This document shows positions 12,751 to 26,776 of a stretch of 64,000 bases of DNA, piece after piece. A program made the position numbers and the translations under genes. Every line of letters begins with the position of its first letter. Positions within the stretch are counted from its first letter, which is position 1. Source of the stretch: Ichthyophonus hoferi (taxonomy: Eukaryota > Opisthokonta > Ichthyosporea > Ichthyophonida > Ichthyophonidae); NCBI GenBank assembly GCA_002751075.1, contig NAOQ01000045.1:3817-67816 (forward strand). The letters run 5' to 3'. A model generated the notes under the pieces. It was not told the origin of the DNA. It made no database searches and worked only from the letters and a program-made list of their open reading frames with translations.

Positions 12751-14579
12751 AATGGAACCTTCGGCTATATAAAATATATGGCAGGTGTTTAGCATTGACC
12801 AGTAGTTCTGCCTCTGGAAGGCTGCCTCAAGATAGGCAAATAAATTGAAAACCAAAAACGTAAGAATATATGCGCATCTGCTTGTATATGTTTATATGTA
12901 TAAATGGTTACATGGATTGTTGTTAACCTATGGTAATTCACAGTCACTCTATCGAGCCAATAATTATGAGGGTATATTTATCTTATATCCCAATGGCGAT
13001 CATTACTACTAAGTTGTATAATTGGAATGAATATATAGTATATTGCTTTCTTTTTCTTTTAGATACTTTGATATCTAAGTAACCAACTCATAATTCAGGT
13101 TCATCATCCGTCTTCGCTTGACAACTGCCAGCATTATTAGAGTAACGAGTAACGAGTATAAATTATTTCTGTATATTATTCACAGTTAGGAGTAAAGTAG
13201 TATTACTGGATCTTATAGTTCAGCCCTTGATGGCTCTTTATTGTCTACTCTTTACTGAGGGTATTAACTAGCTAGACTGAAAAATTATTCAAAATCTTCG
13301 CTATATGATTATATTTACTAGAAGATTACAGCAGGCCTAGCCTAGGAGTAGGGAATGATCGTATAGTTTAGGAATAAATTATGTTTACACCCGGCCTCAT
13401 CATTGTATTTCGAACCACAGCTTATTTACGGACAATAAATAATGGCTATAGTCATCGCATTGTGGGTTGATACCATATGATATACTGTACCACTAGGTCA
13501 GCTTATATGATGAATAGGACAATAATAGAGATCTCCGTAATAAATATTCAAGTCTGCCCATAAACAATATCCTTGTTAATTGTTACTTGTGTCCGTAGAG
13601 ATAATACCTGTTTCTACTTTAGTACTATCTGGTCCGTATCTAATGAAGTAATATGGGTAATTAAGAAGATTATGCCCGTATCACCTCCAAGGACTGGCCT
13701 TTTATAAACTGAAATATGACCTCCATTTCACAACGAAAAACGAATCAACATGGTCTTTGCATCGCATAAACCTGGTAGCATATTGATAGGATAACAATCA
13801 CGGCTTAAAAAACCGTTCACAATGCCTATTTCGTCCGTCATAGGTAAATAATATAGAAAAAAATATAAAAAAGCCGGAGTCAAACGGAAGAAGAAGAAAA
13901 GCGGAAAAAAAAAAGCAAAAAAAAAAGCGACAAAAAAAAGAGAAAAAAAATTGGTTGCATTCTGTCTAATGTATATAAGATTAATTAGTTATTAAATACC
14001 GATTGAGGCAATTTATTTTATAGATGTAATAATCTGTTAATCAAACCCAAACAAACAAACATCTGCCTTTTTGAGGCTGTCAATTTTAATGTTGAGCGCA
14101 AAAGTTACCTAATTGGTCCACAGTCACCAACTATACCAATAATTCTGCTATTGACATTAAGCCAATAATAATAATATGATTGATAAGATATATTTGTGAT
14201 TGATCAGCAATTCAAACCGGCTATACTAATAATGACGTCATTAGGCATTAGAGCACACTTAAACTTTGCATTTATTATGCATTTTAAATCCAATAATATT
14301 TAGTTAATTTTTAAATATTTTAGTTTTTAAGAAATATTAATGTTCAAACGTTCTGAAAAAACCAAAAATAAACTATCGGCGTATCGGGCAGCCCAACTGC
14401 CCAATCAAGTCAATTAGGTATACTAATAAGGTCTCTTATTGGTGTTAAAAGTATATAATTCTCACGTGATTCATCATCGATCTCCTAGCGATTAATCTGT
14501 AGATCAAAAGGATACCCCACTGGCTGCCATTAACACTATAGGACTTGCGTTCGTAATATATTGTTTTCAACCTATCGAC
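12751..14579. other. Spacer with a purine tract, no gene seen
   Basis: AT-rich spacer between the lyase gene and the TOM5 gene. The only marked structure is a purine-rich plus-strand run at about 13857-13951, made of A-tracts separated by GC-containing breaks. I found no exon with coding character on either strand. Confidence 0.5.
13857..13951 (+). repeat. Purine-rich (A/G) strand-asymmetric tract
   Basis: About 95 bases are nearly all purines on the plus strand, with A-runs of 7-10 separated by GCG, GCGG or GAAGAAG breaks. It is low-complexity sequence of a kind that can form triplex or exclude nucleosomes. No coding meaning is evident. Confidence 0.6.
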
Positions 14580-15064
14580 ATGTTTGCCTTTCCTCAACCC
14601 ACCGAAGAAGAGCGGTTGCGCATGAGCAACATGGTCTGGGCCAACGTACAGACCTTTGCTGTATTCATTGGTTTATTAAGAGCAGGTAAGAGAGTAAAAA
14701 ATTTCTGTGAACTCAGAAGCATTGCGTTTCATTATGATTTAGGATTTATATCATTAGTTTATCATTACTAGTATATCATGAAAAGTTACATGGATATTAA
14801 CTATTTATGCGTAACCATTGGATTGCATTTTGCTTTTGTTCTTTTTTCTCTGCCACACCATATTTCTATTTGTGATGCACTCTTGACTGGATTTATAGCT
14901 CAACTGTTATTTTTCTTCCTTCAGGATATGCCACTTCACTTTGTTACCCTTACGCATACATATACTATATAATCTAAAGGTAAACTCCCACATTAACGTC
15001 TTCTCTCCCATTATATATAGCACCCTACGCCATCAGCTATACCTCCGAGTTTATCCTCGCCTAA
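14580..15064 (+). CDS. TOMM5: TOM5-like mitochondrial import subunit
   Basis: Two exons, 14580-14685 and 15021-15064, join in phase 1 at a GT-AG intron to give 49 residues. The small size, the acidic N-terminal patch (PTEEERLRM), one hydrophobic segment (VQTFAVFIGLLRAAPYA) and the LLR-x-x-P motif followed by a short tail match animal TOMM5, which is 51 residues long with ALLRVTPFIL at the same place. TOM5 is a tail-anchored outer-membrane subunit that helps assemble the TOM import complex. The protein is easily missed because each exon alone is tiny. The alternative of reading through the intron gives no resemblance. Confidence 0.8.
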
Positions 15065-16145
15065 GGATGCTCCCTCATAAATTATAACCTAGGGAACCAT
15101 AGACCGTTATAAAGAGTAGCAGGCGCCAATCACCGCAACTCCATAGAAACTAACAAACGTGTGCATTGGAACAGTATAAGGGGATAATTTTAAAATTAAA
15201 AATTAAAAATTGGGTTTTTATTACAGAAACACCATTTAGCAATAAAGAAATTTTTGCCTTTTATGTCTTTTAACGTCTTTTAATGGATAGAATTATCTGT
15301 GGTTTGGGGTTTATACGATATTTTCAACGAAAAGAACTCCGAAATTCACTTGATCAAATTTGACAACCAATAAGAACTGATAGCTATATTTATCCTCCAC
15401 ACAGACAATATTCATTTTACTATTCTATTTATTATTAATGATAATTAATTATGGTATCCAACTAGAGGTAGTCAGGTCCACACACTATTATATATTTGTA
15501 TTTACTGGTAGTTTATCACCTAGGCATAGTGAATTTAATGATATTTGCAGCTCATAAGATACGTTATTTTTAATTATTATATTTTATTGGCTACTGAATT
15601 TTATCCAATAATACTATAGTAACTCGTGTCCTGCCTCCAATGGCTTTCATTAAATAAAATTATAAAATTATAATTTCTAATAATATCCAATCCAGTCAAG
15701 CCTTGGGTGCCTCTATATCTGTTCCTATTGGTTACCCTGTTCATATATATTTAATTCAAAATTTGAATTTCCACCATGAAGTTCAATATCCATACAAGGA
15801 ATGAAATATTGAAATGCAGGACTGGTAAGGTAGGCACTGTATACACTTAATCATTTTTAAAATTTTGTTGCACGTGCCACTGTAGTAGGATAGTTGCTGT
15901 CGTACTGTGACATCATAGTAGTCAACCCAGGGAAAAGAGCATGTGAATTAAATATTAGAAATGCAATGAGCAAGGGTAATTATGACTGTAGGTGTGGCAA
16001 GGGAAATAATCTGCAACTATAGCCAATAGCTGTAATGCATTCTTATACGTCATAGATACCATATCTGGATATATAAATATACATAAGATACTATACTATA
16101 TACCTACTATATATATCATGCTAAACACCATACATAATATACACG
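15065..16145. other. Spacer between convergent TOM5 and nicastrin
   Basis: AT-rich spacer that should hold the 3' UTRs of both convergent genes. No exon is supported. Several inverted AATAAA copies near 15580-15660 could serve the minus-strand gene. Confidence 0.45.
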
Positions 16146-19100
16146 TCATACTATACATATTATCCACACTATATACCTAACTATTACCACCACCATCCCT
16201 ATTCCCACCGTCCTATAATCCTGTATGGTGGAATCTACAAAGTAGGTCCTTGATGCTGGTTGGCCAAGGTCCCACCTAAATGACCATTATTTGGTTATCG
16301 CTCTTTAATGCTTATAAAAAACCAATCATTAATCAACGTATTATACCCTATAATAAATATATGATTATAAAATTAAATATTATATAATATTTTATACAAT
16401 ATGACACTAGCAAAATAAAACCTTACCTACTTTCTACCCAAGTAGAGAACGATTTATTAATTAAATTAGTATTAATCAATCCCGGTGAATAGGCCATGGT
16501 CATATTAGTGTTGGCATTGTAGCACTTGCCATAAGTAACTACTAGACCCTGTGGGTGAGTGTAAGTACTCATAATAGGGTAGGAATTATGCATGAGAAAG
16601 CTTTCATAAGATATAGAAGTATTGCATATGCATATGGTGCTATATATGGTATTACAAGTTAATTATCCAACAGGAAATGAGGCATAATTAAATAATACCT
16701 TTTTGACGTCACTGCATTTCTTTCCTTCTGTCGTGTTGATTGGTTGACCCAGTGACTGATCACCATAAGAATATTATACAAACACAAAATAATAAATACA
16801 CCAATGGTTAGCAAATTTTGGAAAGGAAAAATGCGGAAAGGAGAGTATGAAATAAAATTAAAGAGCTCGTGATTGAAATTTAACCGACGAATGGCCCAGC
16901 TGCAACTAGATTTATATTTTCATATTGGATATAAGTATAAATTTTGATTGGTTACTTTTTCAGGATACATTTTCAAAGGAAATATTTTTTTTATTAAGAC
17001 TAATAGATATCAGAGGGTTGATTCTATATACATATACACCAGTATACATATTCTCATGCATACTATCATACTATTACACAAATTATCATACATGCTATCA
17101 TACCTTTGACAGGTGCAGGTAGCTAAGATATGAGGAACTAATGCATGAAGGTCCCTTGGGGTTAAACACTCCAACATACAGACCCATTGGTTGATCAGTG
17201 TCTGCACAGATGGTTGGTTGGTTTCTTTAAAGTACCAATGAGCGCCATTATCTTGTGACTATCTTCTAGTTCTTATTGGATAGGAAGATATGATAAAGAA
17301 CAAAAGGATAAAAAAAGAAGAAGATAGAAATAGAGGAAATAGGCCAAGAATAAGAAGGCTGTAGATCTAGAGAAAGCAACACACATATATATGTATATGA
17401 TATGCTTATGCCTTATGTTTCCAGTTCTATTTGTATTTTGTATAGATTGATTTAACCAAATAAGAATAAAATGACAGACAAATAGAGATATATACGCTAT
17501 ATATAAAGTGAGCAAAGGTGCATGTAACTGTTATTAACCAACCATTGATTGCTGTTTCACACCCGGTTCCCTTATATAGGTCCTTCATGTACGGACTATT
17601 CATTGATATAACTACCGATTGTATCATAGCCTTTAGCTGTGCACCAATAGGGTTAAATTGCTAAATAAAATAAAATATACGTGTACCTTGTTTTAATAGT
17701 GTCTGTGTGGGAAATGCCCTATAATATATATTTTTATAGTTATATATTTATTTGAACCTACTTGCCACTTCAAACTAAGAAATATAAAAGTAAAAAACCA
17801 CAGTGATTGGACTATAAAATATAAACTGCTATGGCATGTGGTTGTGAGTATAGAGACACAGAGAGGATGTTGAACAAGAGGAGAGGAAGAATCAGTACAT
17901 TTGTACAATTAGCTTTAATATCTTTGGCCCTATCAGATCTTCCCTCTGATGCTAGAAAAAGTGCCCTGGCCGTCATAGTGGCAACATGACTGTATGGGTA
18001 ACACATGTAAGTCCAGTGCAAATATGGTATTGTTCGGTAGTGGGACATCAACTACTTGTGCGGGACAGTATTAGAGGCATACGGGAATGAAAAGCTTGCT
18101 ATAATCCCATATATTACATGTATATCAACACCATAAGTAGACAAAATGCCATATATATCATACTATAGAATGGTATAGTTTATGACCTACATGTGATAGT
18201 ACTACAAGTACTAAAACATCATTGGCTTTGAGCTATAATGACCCTATCTCCCTTTCTCCCTCTTTTTCTATCTGTACCTCCCGTATACCTACCCGCATCT
18301 ACCCAGTTCCTACCCCATTGCATATGTATTCTCTCTTATTCTATTGGTTATATATATATATCATCATTTTATTAGTTATATATATTATTATTCTATTGGT
18401 TATATATATATATATATATATCCTGATGATCTATTGTGGTTATCTGCACATCTGATCTTCATCCAATTACTCACCACAGATTAGTCATGGTATTAATATC
18501 ACCTACTCCAATATTTTCCCCGTTGTCCATAAAGCTATGGTAATATCTGAATAGAAATAAATAGAAGAGAGAGAGAGATAGAGAAGGAAAACTCATTTAA
18601 AAGAGGCTAATATATATATGTTATATTATGACACGTTTTGTAAATTAGAGAAGGTAGTATAGTAAAATATTGCTTTATTTATTGTGGATATGCGGTAAAT
18701 GCAAGGGAATATGCAAAGTTGAAACAGTTACATTGCGTGAATGTAGGATAGTATAATGGAATGGTAGCAGTATCGTATAAATAATATTATGTATAATTGG
18801 ATGATAGTAGGTATAATAATATGTATAATAGTATGAATAATAGTATGATAGTATTGTAGTATTATAGTATGTATTTGCAATATTATGATATTGTGTATAC
18901 ATAAAAGAAAACAACAACCAAAAAGATAAGATGGGTCTAGGGAGCACATAAAAATATATTATATTGTATATACATATTATATACTTATTGGCAAATCCGG
19001 ACGAGTTATGGTCTGCAATTAAAACATGTGGAATATTCCTATTGGCCTGTGGATAATGATTGGAAAGGGAGTAATAAGAATTGTAGATATCAAATTATAT

Positions 19101-22100
19101 ATACATACATACATACATACATACATACATACATACATACATACATACATACATAAATACATACATGAAAACAAACATATATAAATATATACATATATAC
19201 AAACAAACAAACATATATATAAATATACATACGTACACATAAATTCATACATAAATACATGCATAAATACGTAGATACATACATAGATATATACATACAT
19301 ACATAAATACATACATGCAAACAAGCATATATACATACATATATGCAAACAAGCAAACATATATACATACATGCAAACAAATAACCAAACATATATATAG
19401 CTATCCGTGTATATCCAGGAAATTGACCTACACTACAACTCGGCCTTTACCAGGCTTTGATTGGGCTAGACTACTTTATATATATTAGATCAGATATATA
19501 CACCAATAAAAACAAAAGAGAGAACATTTGTGGTATACATAGTGCAATAGTGATTGGATGGATGCAGGAGGTAACAAGTTCTTTTCATTGGTTAATTTTA
19601 TGTCCACGCCAGATGTTTGGCCTGCCTGTATGACTAAATCTGAAAGATAATTTGTGGCTTCTTGCGATTGGTCCTGTGTATAAGCAGGGGATTATATGAT
19701 TAGTGTAGGAGAATATATACATATTATATGAATTTTAGATAGATATAAACATAAAGACAAGATATAAATCGATTGACATATATAATTAAGGAGATCTGCG
19801 ATAGGGTGACAGGCGCTATATGACTAGTGGGCGTACCACTGGGTCGCTATGGAGATACAGAGGTGTAGGTACTCTGTTGCTACCTCGAGATCCTACTTGA
19901 CCAATCTCTATAACGGAACTGATGTTGGTATCCTTAATTACCACGCCATGGCTGTGCGGGTATAGGTAGATTAATGCATGTAATATGTGTCTAGTAGTGT
20001 ATGATATATGTGTATGGCAGTTAGAAAAATGTATATATTAAAGCTATTTTAAGATATAAATGGTAGTAATTAACACTATAACATATATACACACCCAGAC
20101 ATTATAAATAGAAAAATCTTGGATGAAGATAATTCCAGGACGTTCAGTGCAATAAACGTATCAAAACTTACATGCCAGGGAATAAACCATTTGATAAATC
20201 CATAGCAAACCGTGAAGAGCCAATGTAATCATAGGCTTCACCGTTGAACAACGTAAAGACAATGTTAAGTGGCCCTTGATCACTCTGGGAAATCTATGGC
20301 GGTGAGGCTGTTATTGGTATGATTATTCCCCCTTTAATCAATCAGGTTACCCTATATTTTCAGGCTATATATAATCTATGACAGCTATAACAATTTTTTT
20401 AATAAGGTCACTCTATTGGTCTCATTTAAAAAATTGTCTCGGCATGATTTATAGCAATCTATTCTAAAATCTTGAAATATATTCTAGCACACGTAGTAAA
20501 AACAGGTTAATATGATCTATGATTGGGCAGAGCTCATGGTGATGGTATGAGTTGGGGGAATAATGTGGTACATACATTAGCTTAGGTATTTAAATAAATA
20601 TTTAAAACACACATGAAAAAGTGTTAAAGAACAATACTAAATCCCAATAGAATGGAATATATGTTTTTTATTAATCAATGCAATGCCCCCATTACAATCC
20701 AATCATTACTAACTACTTCATAAACTACATCCAATCACCATCTTCTCATTTCTAACCCCAATCTATTCACTTTCCTGTCCACTATTGGGCCAATTTATAT
20801 AATTAATTAATTAATCATTATTCTGTCTTATCATTGATGCAGGCATCATCCACAATATAGCTATAACCTCATTTTAAATTCAATATATATGGGTATCGAT
20901 TAGATCAGATTAATGGCACTATATATGGGTATAGATTAGATTAGCTGTATAGACATCGACAAGATATGAATGACCGGCGGGTAAGGATGGACTACGGAGA
21001 TATCTATCAAATAACATAATACAGTGGAGAGTAGGAATGAAAAGGCGAATGATATAGAGGGATGGATACAATAGATTGTTTGCTAATAGAGAGAGAGAAT
21101 GGTTATACGTATACCTGACCTAATGCTTCAGCTGCCATCAAAAGAGTTGTAAAAGAAGCTACAGTTGAAGCTGCTCCATAGGCTCTAGACTTGAATAAAG
21201 AAGTACTTTGCGAAGGGCGACATACCAGTAAATACAATGCAATTAAAACCGTTGGAATTATACTTGTATATAGTGGTATATGATATACTTAGAATTCCCT
21301 TGTTGATTCTCTAGCTCAATATATAATTGCCCCTATTAAGCACTTGCAACGGTACAACCAAACGGGCTTATAATTTGTTTTGTTTATTGATTTAATATGC
21401 AAATTTAAATTTTAATGTCAGCTCAGGGAATCACAGTGGTCTGTGCCTTGATTGTGTGTATTTTATTGGTTGGTTTAGCGAGAACATGTCAACGTAAACG
21501 TGCATATGCCTTCACGTATTGGTTAATGTGATACTATACTAACTCTACTAGTAATATATGCTCTTTGCCGACGGAATAAAGATGATGATTGGTGGAAAAA
21601 TAACCATGCAATCATTAGACCAGTATTAAATTTTAACTCCAATCACCTGTCACCTAGAGTGAAAAGAAGACAGGGCATCATTTGATCTCTCTCTCCCTCT
21701 CTCTCTCTCTCTCTTCCTACCCTCTCCGTTATCACTTTATTATACTCCACTCCTACTTCCCTACATTTACTGTAGCTCTAATATGCACACTTGATTAATG
21801 TTTTAGCAATTAGTATTTCTTAAACAATAATTCAGACCCAACTATACAGGTGCAACTAAATTATACCTAATAAAATCATGTATTTAATTGTATAGATTAT
21901 GTATATGAACAGACATACAAACAAGGCCAACATAATATTGAACAACAGCAAAAGGAAAGAGAATATAAAGTATTACCTATCGAGGTGAGTTACTCCCATC
22001 ACTATCTTTTCTCTGTCTTTGAGTGGTCGGATACTTCCCCAGATATTCCAGTTGCCTAAGGGATCACACAGCTCTATTGTGCAATTAAATATCTCAGCTA

Positions 22101-25100
22101 GGATCTAATATGTAATTAGCAATCTCTTTTTAATATACAACAGACCTATATATGAAAGGAAATACAAAGACAACATTTGCAAGAGATATTAATTAACGTA
22201 TAAAGAAACTAAAAGCCGTGTTCTTCTTTCCAAGAAAACCTTTATATTAAATAAAAAGATGAAAAGTCATAACCACATAGTAGATATAGCTAATATTGAT
22301 AACGTTTGTGTATACACGGGGGTGTGTGTATGTTTAATAGTATAATGTTATGATAATATAATAGTATGATAGTATATGTATGTGCCTGTATGTAGATATG
22401 TATATAACTATAATAGTATAATTGTATTCTCATTAGCATTCTATATATATATTAATAAATGATGTATGTGCGGATATATTTAAGGACTTTTATTAGCCCA
22501 TCTCTATATGTCTAAATATACATTTCCATATTAGAATTTCTACCTACCCCTTCTCAGACAGGTGGTAGCATCCACCGCACCATGCATCCAATCATTAACC
22601 TCACCCACAAATAATGGATAACCATTGGTCAGCCCTTTATCGTTAGTATTCGTGGAGGCGGCCTGAACACAACGGCCATAGAGAATGGTTGATTAAATGG
22701 TATGAGATAGTGTATGCACATTGTTAGAATATCACACAACTATGTTGTCATACGTCATACTGTATTGGGCATAGTAGGAGCGTGGTTTCTAGGCTTTCAA
22801 ATATTATGCGGACTATAATAACCTAAGAGAGAGGCAGAGAAAGAAAAGAAAGAAATAGAATCCGAGAGATAAATAAATAAGCAAAACCAAGAAAACACAT
22901 GGCGAGAGAGAATAATTGGAGAAATTAACGTTTAACTAATAGTTATAAATCATTGAATAAGTATCATGCACAAACATATACGTGTTGTATGACAGTTACA
23001 TGCGGGCATATATCACAATAAGTAGGTAGATGATGCCGTAGGCAAGAGGAAATACTTGTAAGCAGGTATGACAGGGGGGCATACGTACACACATAAATGC
23101 TATGGACATGTATACATACATACACACATACATACATACATACATACATACATACATGTATATATAATATATACATATACCTTAGTGATATAGTTGATAT
23201 CTTTCTGACTTTCCAGCAATAGAAGAGGAATATGAAGATCAATAAAGTTCTCTGCCCCTCCCTATATCCAATCTATCCTTAGTATATTTTAACCCACCAA
23301 CCATCTATCATTTATAATTTTAATTATACCATCATTCAGTGAACCATCCAGTCGTATATCCCAGAACATATCACAAGCCAGCAGAAAGCCTCCAAATACC
23401 ATGCAAAATAATTGTTATCTAAATCAGATAAATTATTATCACATTTAACAAAGTGATATAAGAGGCTGACTACTAATAAAGTATTGTAATCTCCTGGATC
23501 ATGCTTGATTTTTGTTCAATTTCATGATAATTTGTATTTTCCTATTTAGAAATTTATGTAATATATGCTATATACCAAATAAAATATACGTCCTCGTATT
23601 TATTATATGTATCGGTTATGGCAGAAAGATTTAGTACATTATATATTATTATACATCCTTACAACTTCACCTACAACGCTTTATACCTACAGTGTAGTCC
23701 AATCTATTCGCACAGAGAACTTATTTGTATCAATACATTATAATATAGTAAACAGATTAAACACCGCGTATTAATGATTTAAATAACTAAATGAATCATA
23801 TTATAAACCAGACCCAATTAAAACAAGATATAAAGATAGGCAAGCAAACTCCCACCAATGAGTTCCACTCTTTCTGTTTGGAAATATCGTTATAGTAAAG
23901 ACCTTTGAGGCTATTGGGCGATTTATGACTGGTTGAAAACCCTGCGTATTATTATATAATACGTTAAAATACAGTGGGGTGTAATTGGTTATTTAAAATG
24001 TTAAGACAAGTGATTCTATACTTGTAAGAAAAATAGATACAATACAGAGAGAGAAAGAGGGAGAGAAAAACAAATTACAACGGGTCCAAAGGAATGTATG
24101 TATATATTATATGCAGCCCACACTAGCTACAATGTGACGTATGCATGACTCCGAGATACTCTATCCTCCACGCATAGATTAGTGGTTGTAGTATTTATGC
24201 TTTCTTTTCCATGTGTATATTTATAACCAGAGGACAGACATGATTGGGAAAGCCAATTCATATACAGTGCGTAATTGGTCACTCTCAATCATTATCCGTG
24301 GAATAATAGATTATCCGGATAATGAAGTAAGTAACAAATTATGGACTGCTGGAAGATAGTAGTCTAGCTACTACTAAAAAGGAGTGGTATTTTTAACCTT
24401 GTATCATCAAACCGTGCCAAACTTCTAAAGTAATTAATATTAAAAATATCTGACTTTCCAATTGTGCTTCATTTTTATAGGAGCGAGAATTAATAAGAAC
24501 GTATATAAAAACCATTTGATGTAGCCATGCAATTGGGTAAATAATGAATAGGAAAAGTCAATCTACCTGTGTAAAAAAAAAGTAAAAGAGCAAATAAGAA
24601 TTAAATTCACAAGGTAAAAATAATAAAAATAACGGTCGTGTGGTAAGCTATGCCTTTCAACCCCCATGGAGAGAGTTGAGTTGATAATAAATAGTGAAAA
24701 GCAACAGTAATAGTAATAGTTATAATGAATAAAATAATAAGAAGAGGGAAATGAAAAACAATAAGGATAGAAAAAGAGGTACCTGAAAAAGAGAAAAAAG
24801 AGAAAAAAAAAAATGAAGAGAAAAGGAATAAACTTGTACACTTGCCTGGTGAATTGTCGCCCTTAATAACATAGATAGAAGTGGCCTTTTTACTTTTAAT
24901 TATCATATCAAAACTATCTCTAGTAGTGGAATTGTTTAAATTTTATTCTAAGTTTAATTTGATTTTGATTTTATTTCCTGGTTCAGTGGATATATATATA
25001 TATATATATGGCGTTAATACATTAACATAAAGCTTCGTATAAATATTAAACTGTCAGATAATCTTAGGTAGAATACATCCGTAGACATGAAAGTATTGAA

Positions 25101-25437
25101 AGATGTTACATATGGACATACGTTTTCTCACATCTACTTGTATTATAATGGTTCTTTTATGTTCATGTAATCTGCCAATGTATACATATTGGGTAGCTGT
25201 AAGCACTCCATAAATATATGTAGGAAAACAATATGAATACGTACACATTCAATTGAGTGGATATGTGTGCATAGTCATAAAATATCTTGCATTTAAGTAA
25301 ATGTATATACTTTTCTATTGGCTGGGGTCAACTATAGCATATATAGAATGAATGTATACATTCGATTATATATTATATATACAATATTAATCATAATTAT
25401 AAAATAATAAGTTACCACTACCATTACAATAGCAACA

Positions 25438-25483
<46 letters not shown>

Positions 25484-26776
25484 GTGGTAATGAGAGAGAA
25501 AATATAAATGCTGAATATGTATTGTAGAAAGGTATAACTATAGCTATATAAAGACAGGACTCTTATAATTTAGCAATATATAGATTTGATAATATAATAT
25601 AGTGAAGGAGTTATCGGCATGTAATCACCCGTGCTGACTTTATATATAAGTGCGTGTCTTATTGACCAATACAATTACGGTATAGGTATGTGTATAGGGC
25701 CATATACACGTACAGACATGCCTAACCAATGAAAATGAGTGTTTGAAATTATATATAGGGTTAGTACCTTGTTAAAATATGACTATCAATAACTACTAAA
25801 TAAGGTTCCTTGACAACCGTTAGAAATCGGCTCAATGATTGGGTAGAATTTATGAGGTATGCAATTCCATTTGTGCCTGTACTTTCACCTGTGTGATATT
25901 ATCGTGTGTGGAAATTCTTATATCAAATAAGAGGTAGTGACTAAAGGAATAAAATATAATATAATACAAGTGGGGAAAAGGAAACGTAAATGACAAAAGA
26001 GAGAGAAAGGGTAAAAATAACTACCAATGGTGGTTGATATATGTTTTAAGGGTGAGAAAGATTGGATGGAATGAGATCTGTATATTATATCTTTGTACGC
26101 ATTATCTCCTTTCCCTCTTCACCTATATATATTATTGTTTATATATTATCATATATACATGTATTTACTTTGACAGCCAATCACTCCAGTATCACTTAGT
26201 AATCTCCAGCAGTAATTGGTTGCCTGGACATCATTTAGGCGGTAAATTTTATTATGTAAGAGATTATCACAATAGCCTGTGTAAATATTAAGACAAAAGG
26301 TTGGCTTTCTGTACTTCTAAAAAAATCAAAAAAGAGAATGATGCTGACCTAAACTAGTTGGCCTTGTACAAAGGTTTTCTAAATGGGTAAGGCAGCCATA
26401 ATGAAAAAATGATGGAACAAGTGAACAAGTGGTTGAGGTGGATTGGGAAGAAAAAACGGTAAGGAAGGCAAAGAGTTGGTTGGGTGAAGAGAAAATAAAG
26501 GCATGTTTCAAAATAAGAAAGATTCCAAATAGGAGAGTAATAATAATAATAAAAAATGTTATTGAAAAGATTGAAAGTGTATTTCTGTGTAGATAATACA
26601 TAGGTGTGTAGGTATGTGTGCACTTGGCTTTACAAATAGTATAGATATATATTGGTATATATATATGTATACTCTCTCCCCCATACACATAATCATTCTA
26701 AAAGCTTACCCATTCTACAACATGAGGTTAACAGCAGCAAGGCCCTTCTTAAGAACTTTCTTCTATCTAGAAACAT
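16146..26776 (-). CDS. NCSTN: Nicastrin (gamma-secretase subunit)
   Basis: Twenty exons join in frame to 653 residues: 26710-26776, 26169-26276, 25768-25888, 24846-24919, 23856-23941, 23181-23261, 22548-22662, 21977-22097, 21115-21205, 20172-20293, 19837-19951, 19539-19673, 18985-19046, 18475-18546, 17899-17989, 17543-17636, 17104-17201, 16699-16755, 16427-16548 and 16146-16275. Nicastrin is the large luminal subunit of gamma-secretase, which gates substrate entry to presenilin. Evidence: an N-terminal signal sequence (RRALLLLTSCC); TGVIGCQ; the pair WNSLGGAENF; CDPLGNWNIWGSIRPL; GEAYDYIGSSR carrying the family DYIGS motif and its conserved Glu; VIEIGQVG...LYLHSDPV; VLIADHNSSGFANKYYHS; and STWVESRW just before one C-terminal membrane segment (VGIGMVVVIVRYIVWIICIV). 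The protein stops at the end of that segment, so the short cytosolic tail of animal nicastrin is missing. Intron 4 uses a GC donor (CAG|gcaagt). The first exon is the least certain. Confidence 0.92.
18338..18420. repeat. Short tandem repeat in a nicastrin intron
   Basis: Three near-copies of a TTCTATTGGTTATATATAT-type unit of about 30 bases, separated by AT microsatellite. Two of the copies carry an intact ATTGG pentamer; the middle copy is altered at that point. Confidence 0.6.
19098..19395. repeat. (CATA)n microsatellite block
   Basis: About 300 bases of imperfect CATA/ACAT/AACA tetranucleotide repeats inside a nicastrin intron. The long apparent open frames here (Met-Tyr-Val-Cys repeats on the minus strand) are artefacts of the repeat. 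Confidence 0.9.
23108..23165. repeat. (CATA)n microsatellite
   Basis: Tetranucleotide CATA repeat in the nicastrin intron just before the exon at 23181-23261. Confidence 0.85.
25440..25484. repeat. (AAT)n microsatellite
   Basis: About fourteen uninterrupted AAT units in a nicastrin intron. Confidence 0.95.

Noticed and set aside
19019-19392. Long minus-strand frames of Met-Tyr-Val-Cys repeats
   Set aside because: Pure product of the CATA microsatellite, open in all frames and inside a nicastrin intron.
19425-19475. Possible extra nicastrin exon
   Set aside because: Phases and family alignment join 19539-19673 directly to 18985-19046, leaving no room for it.
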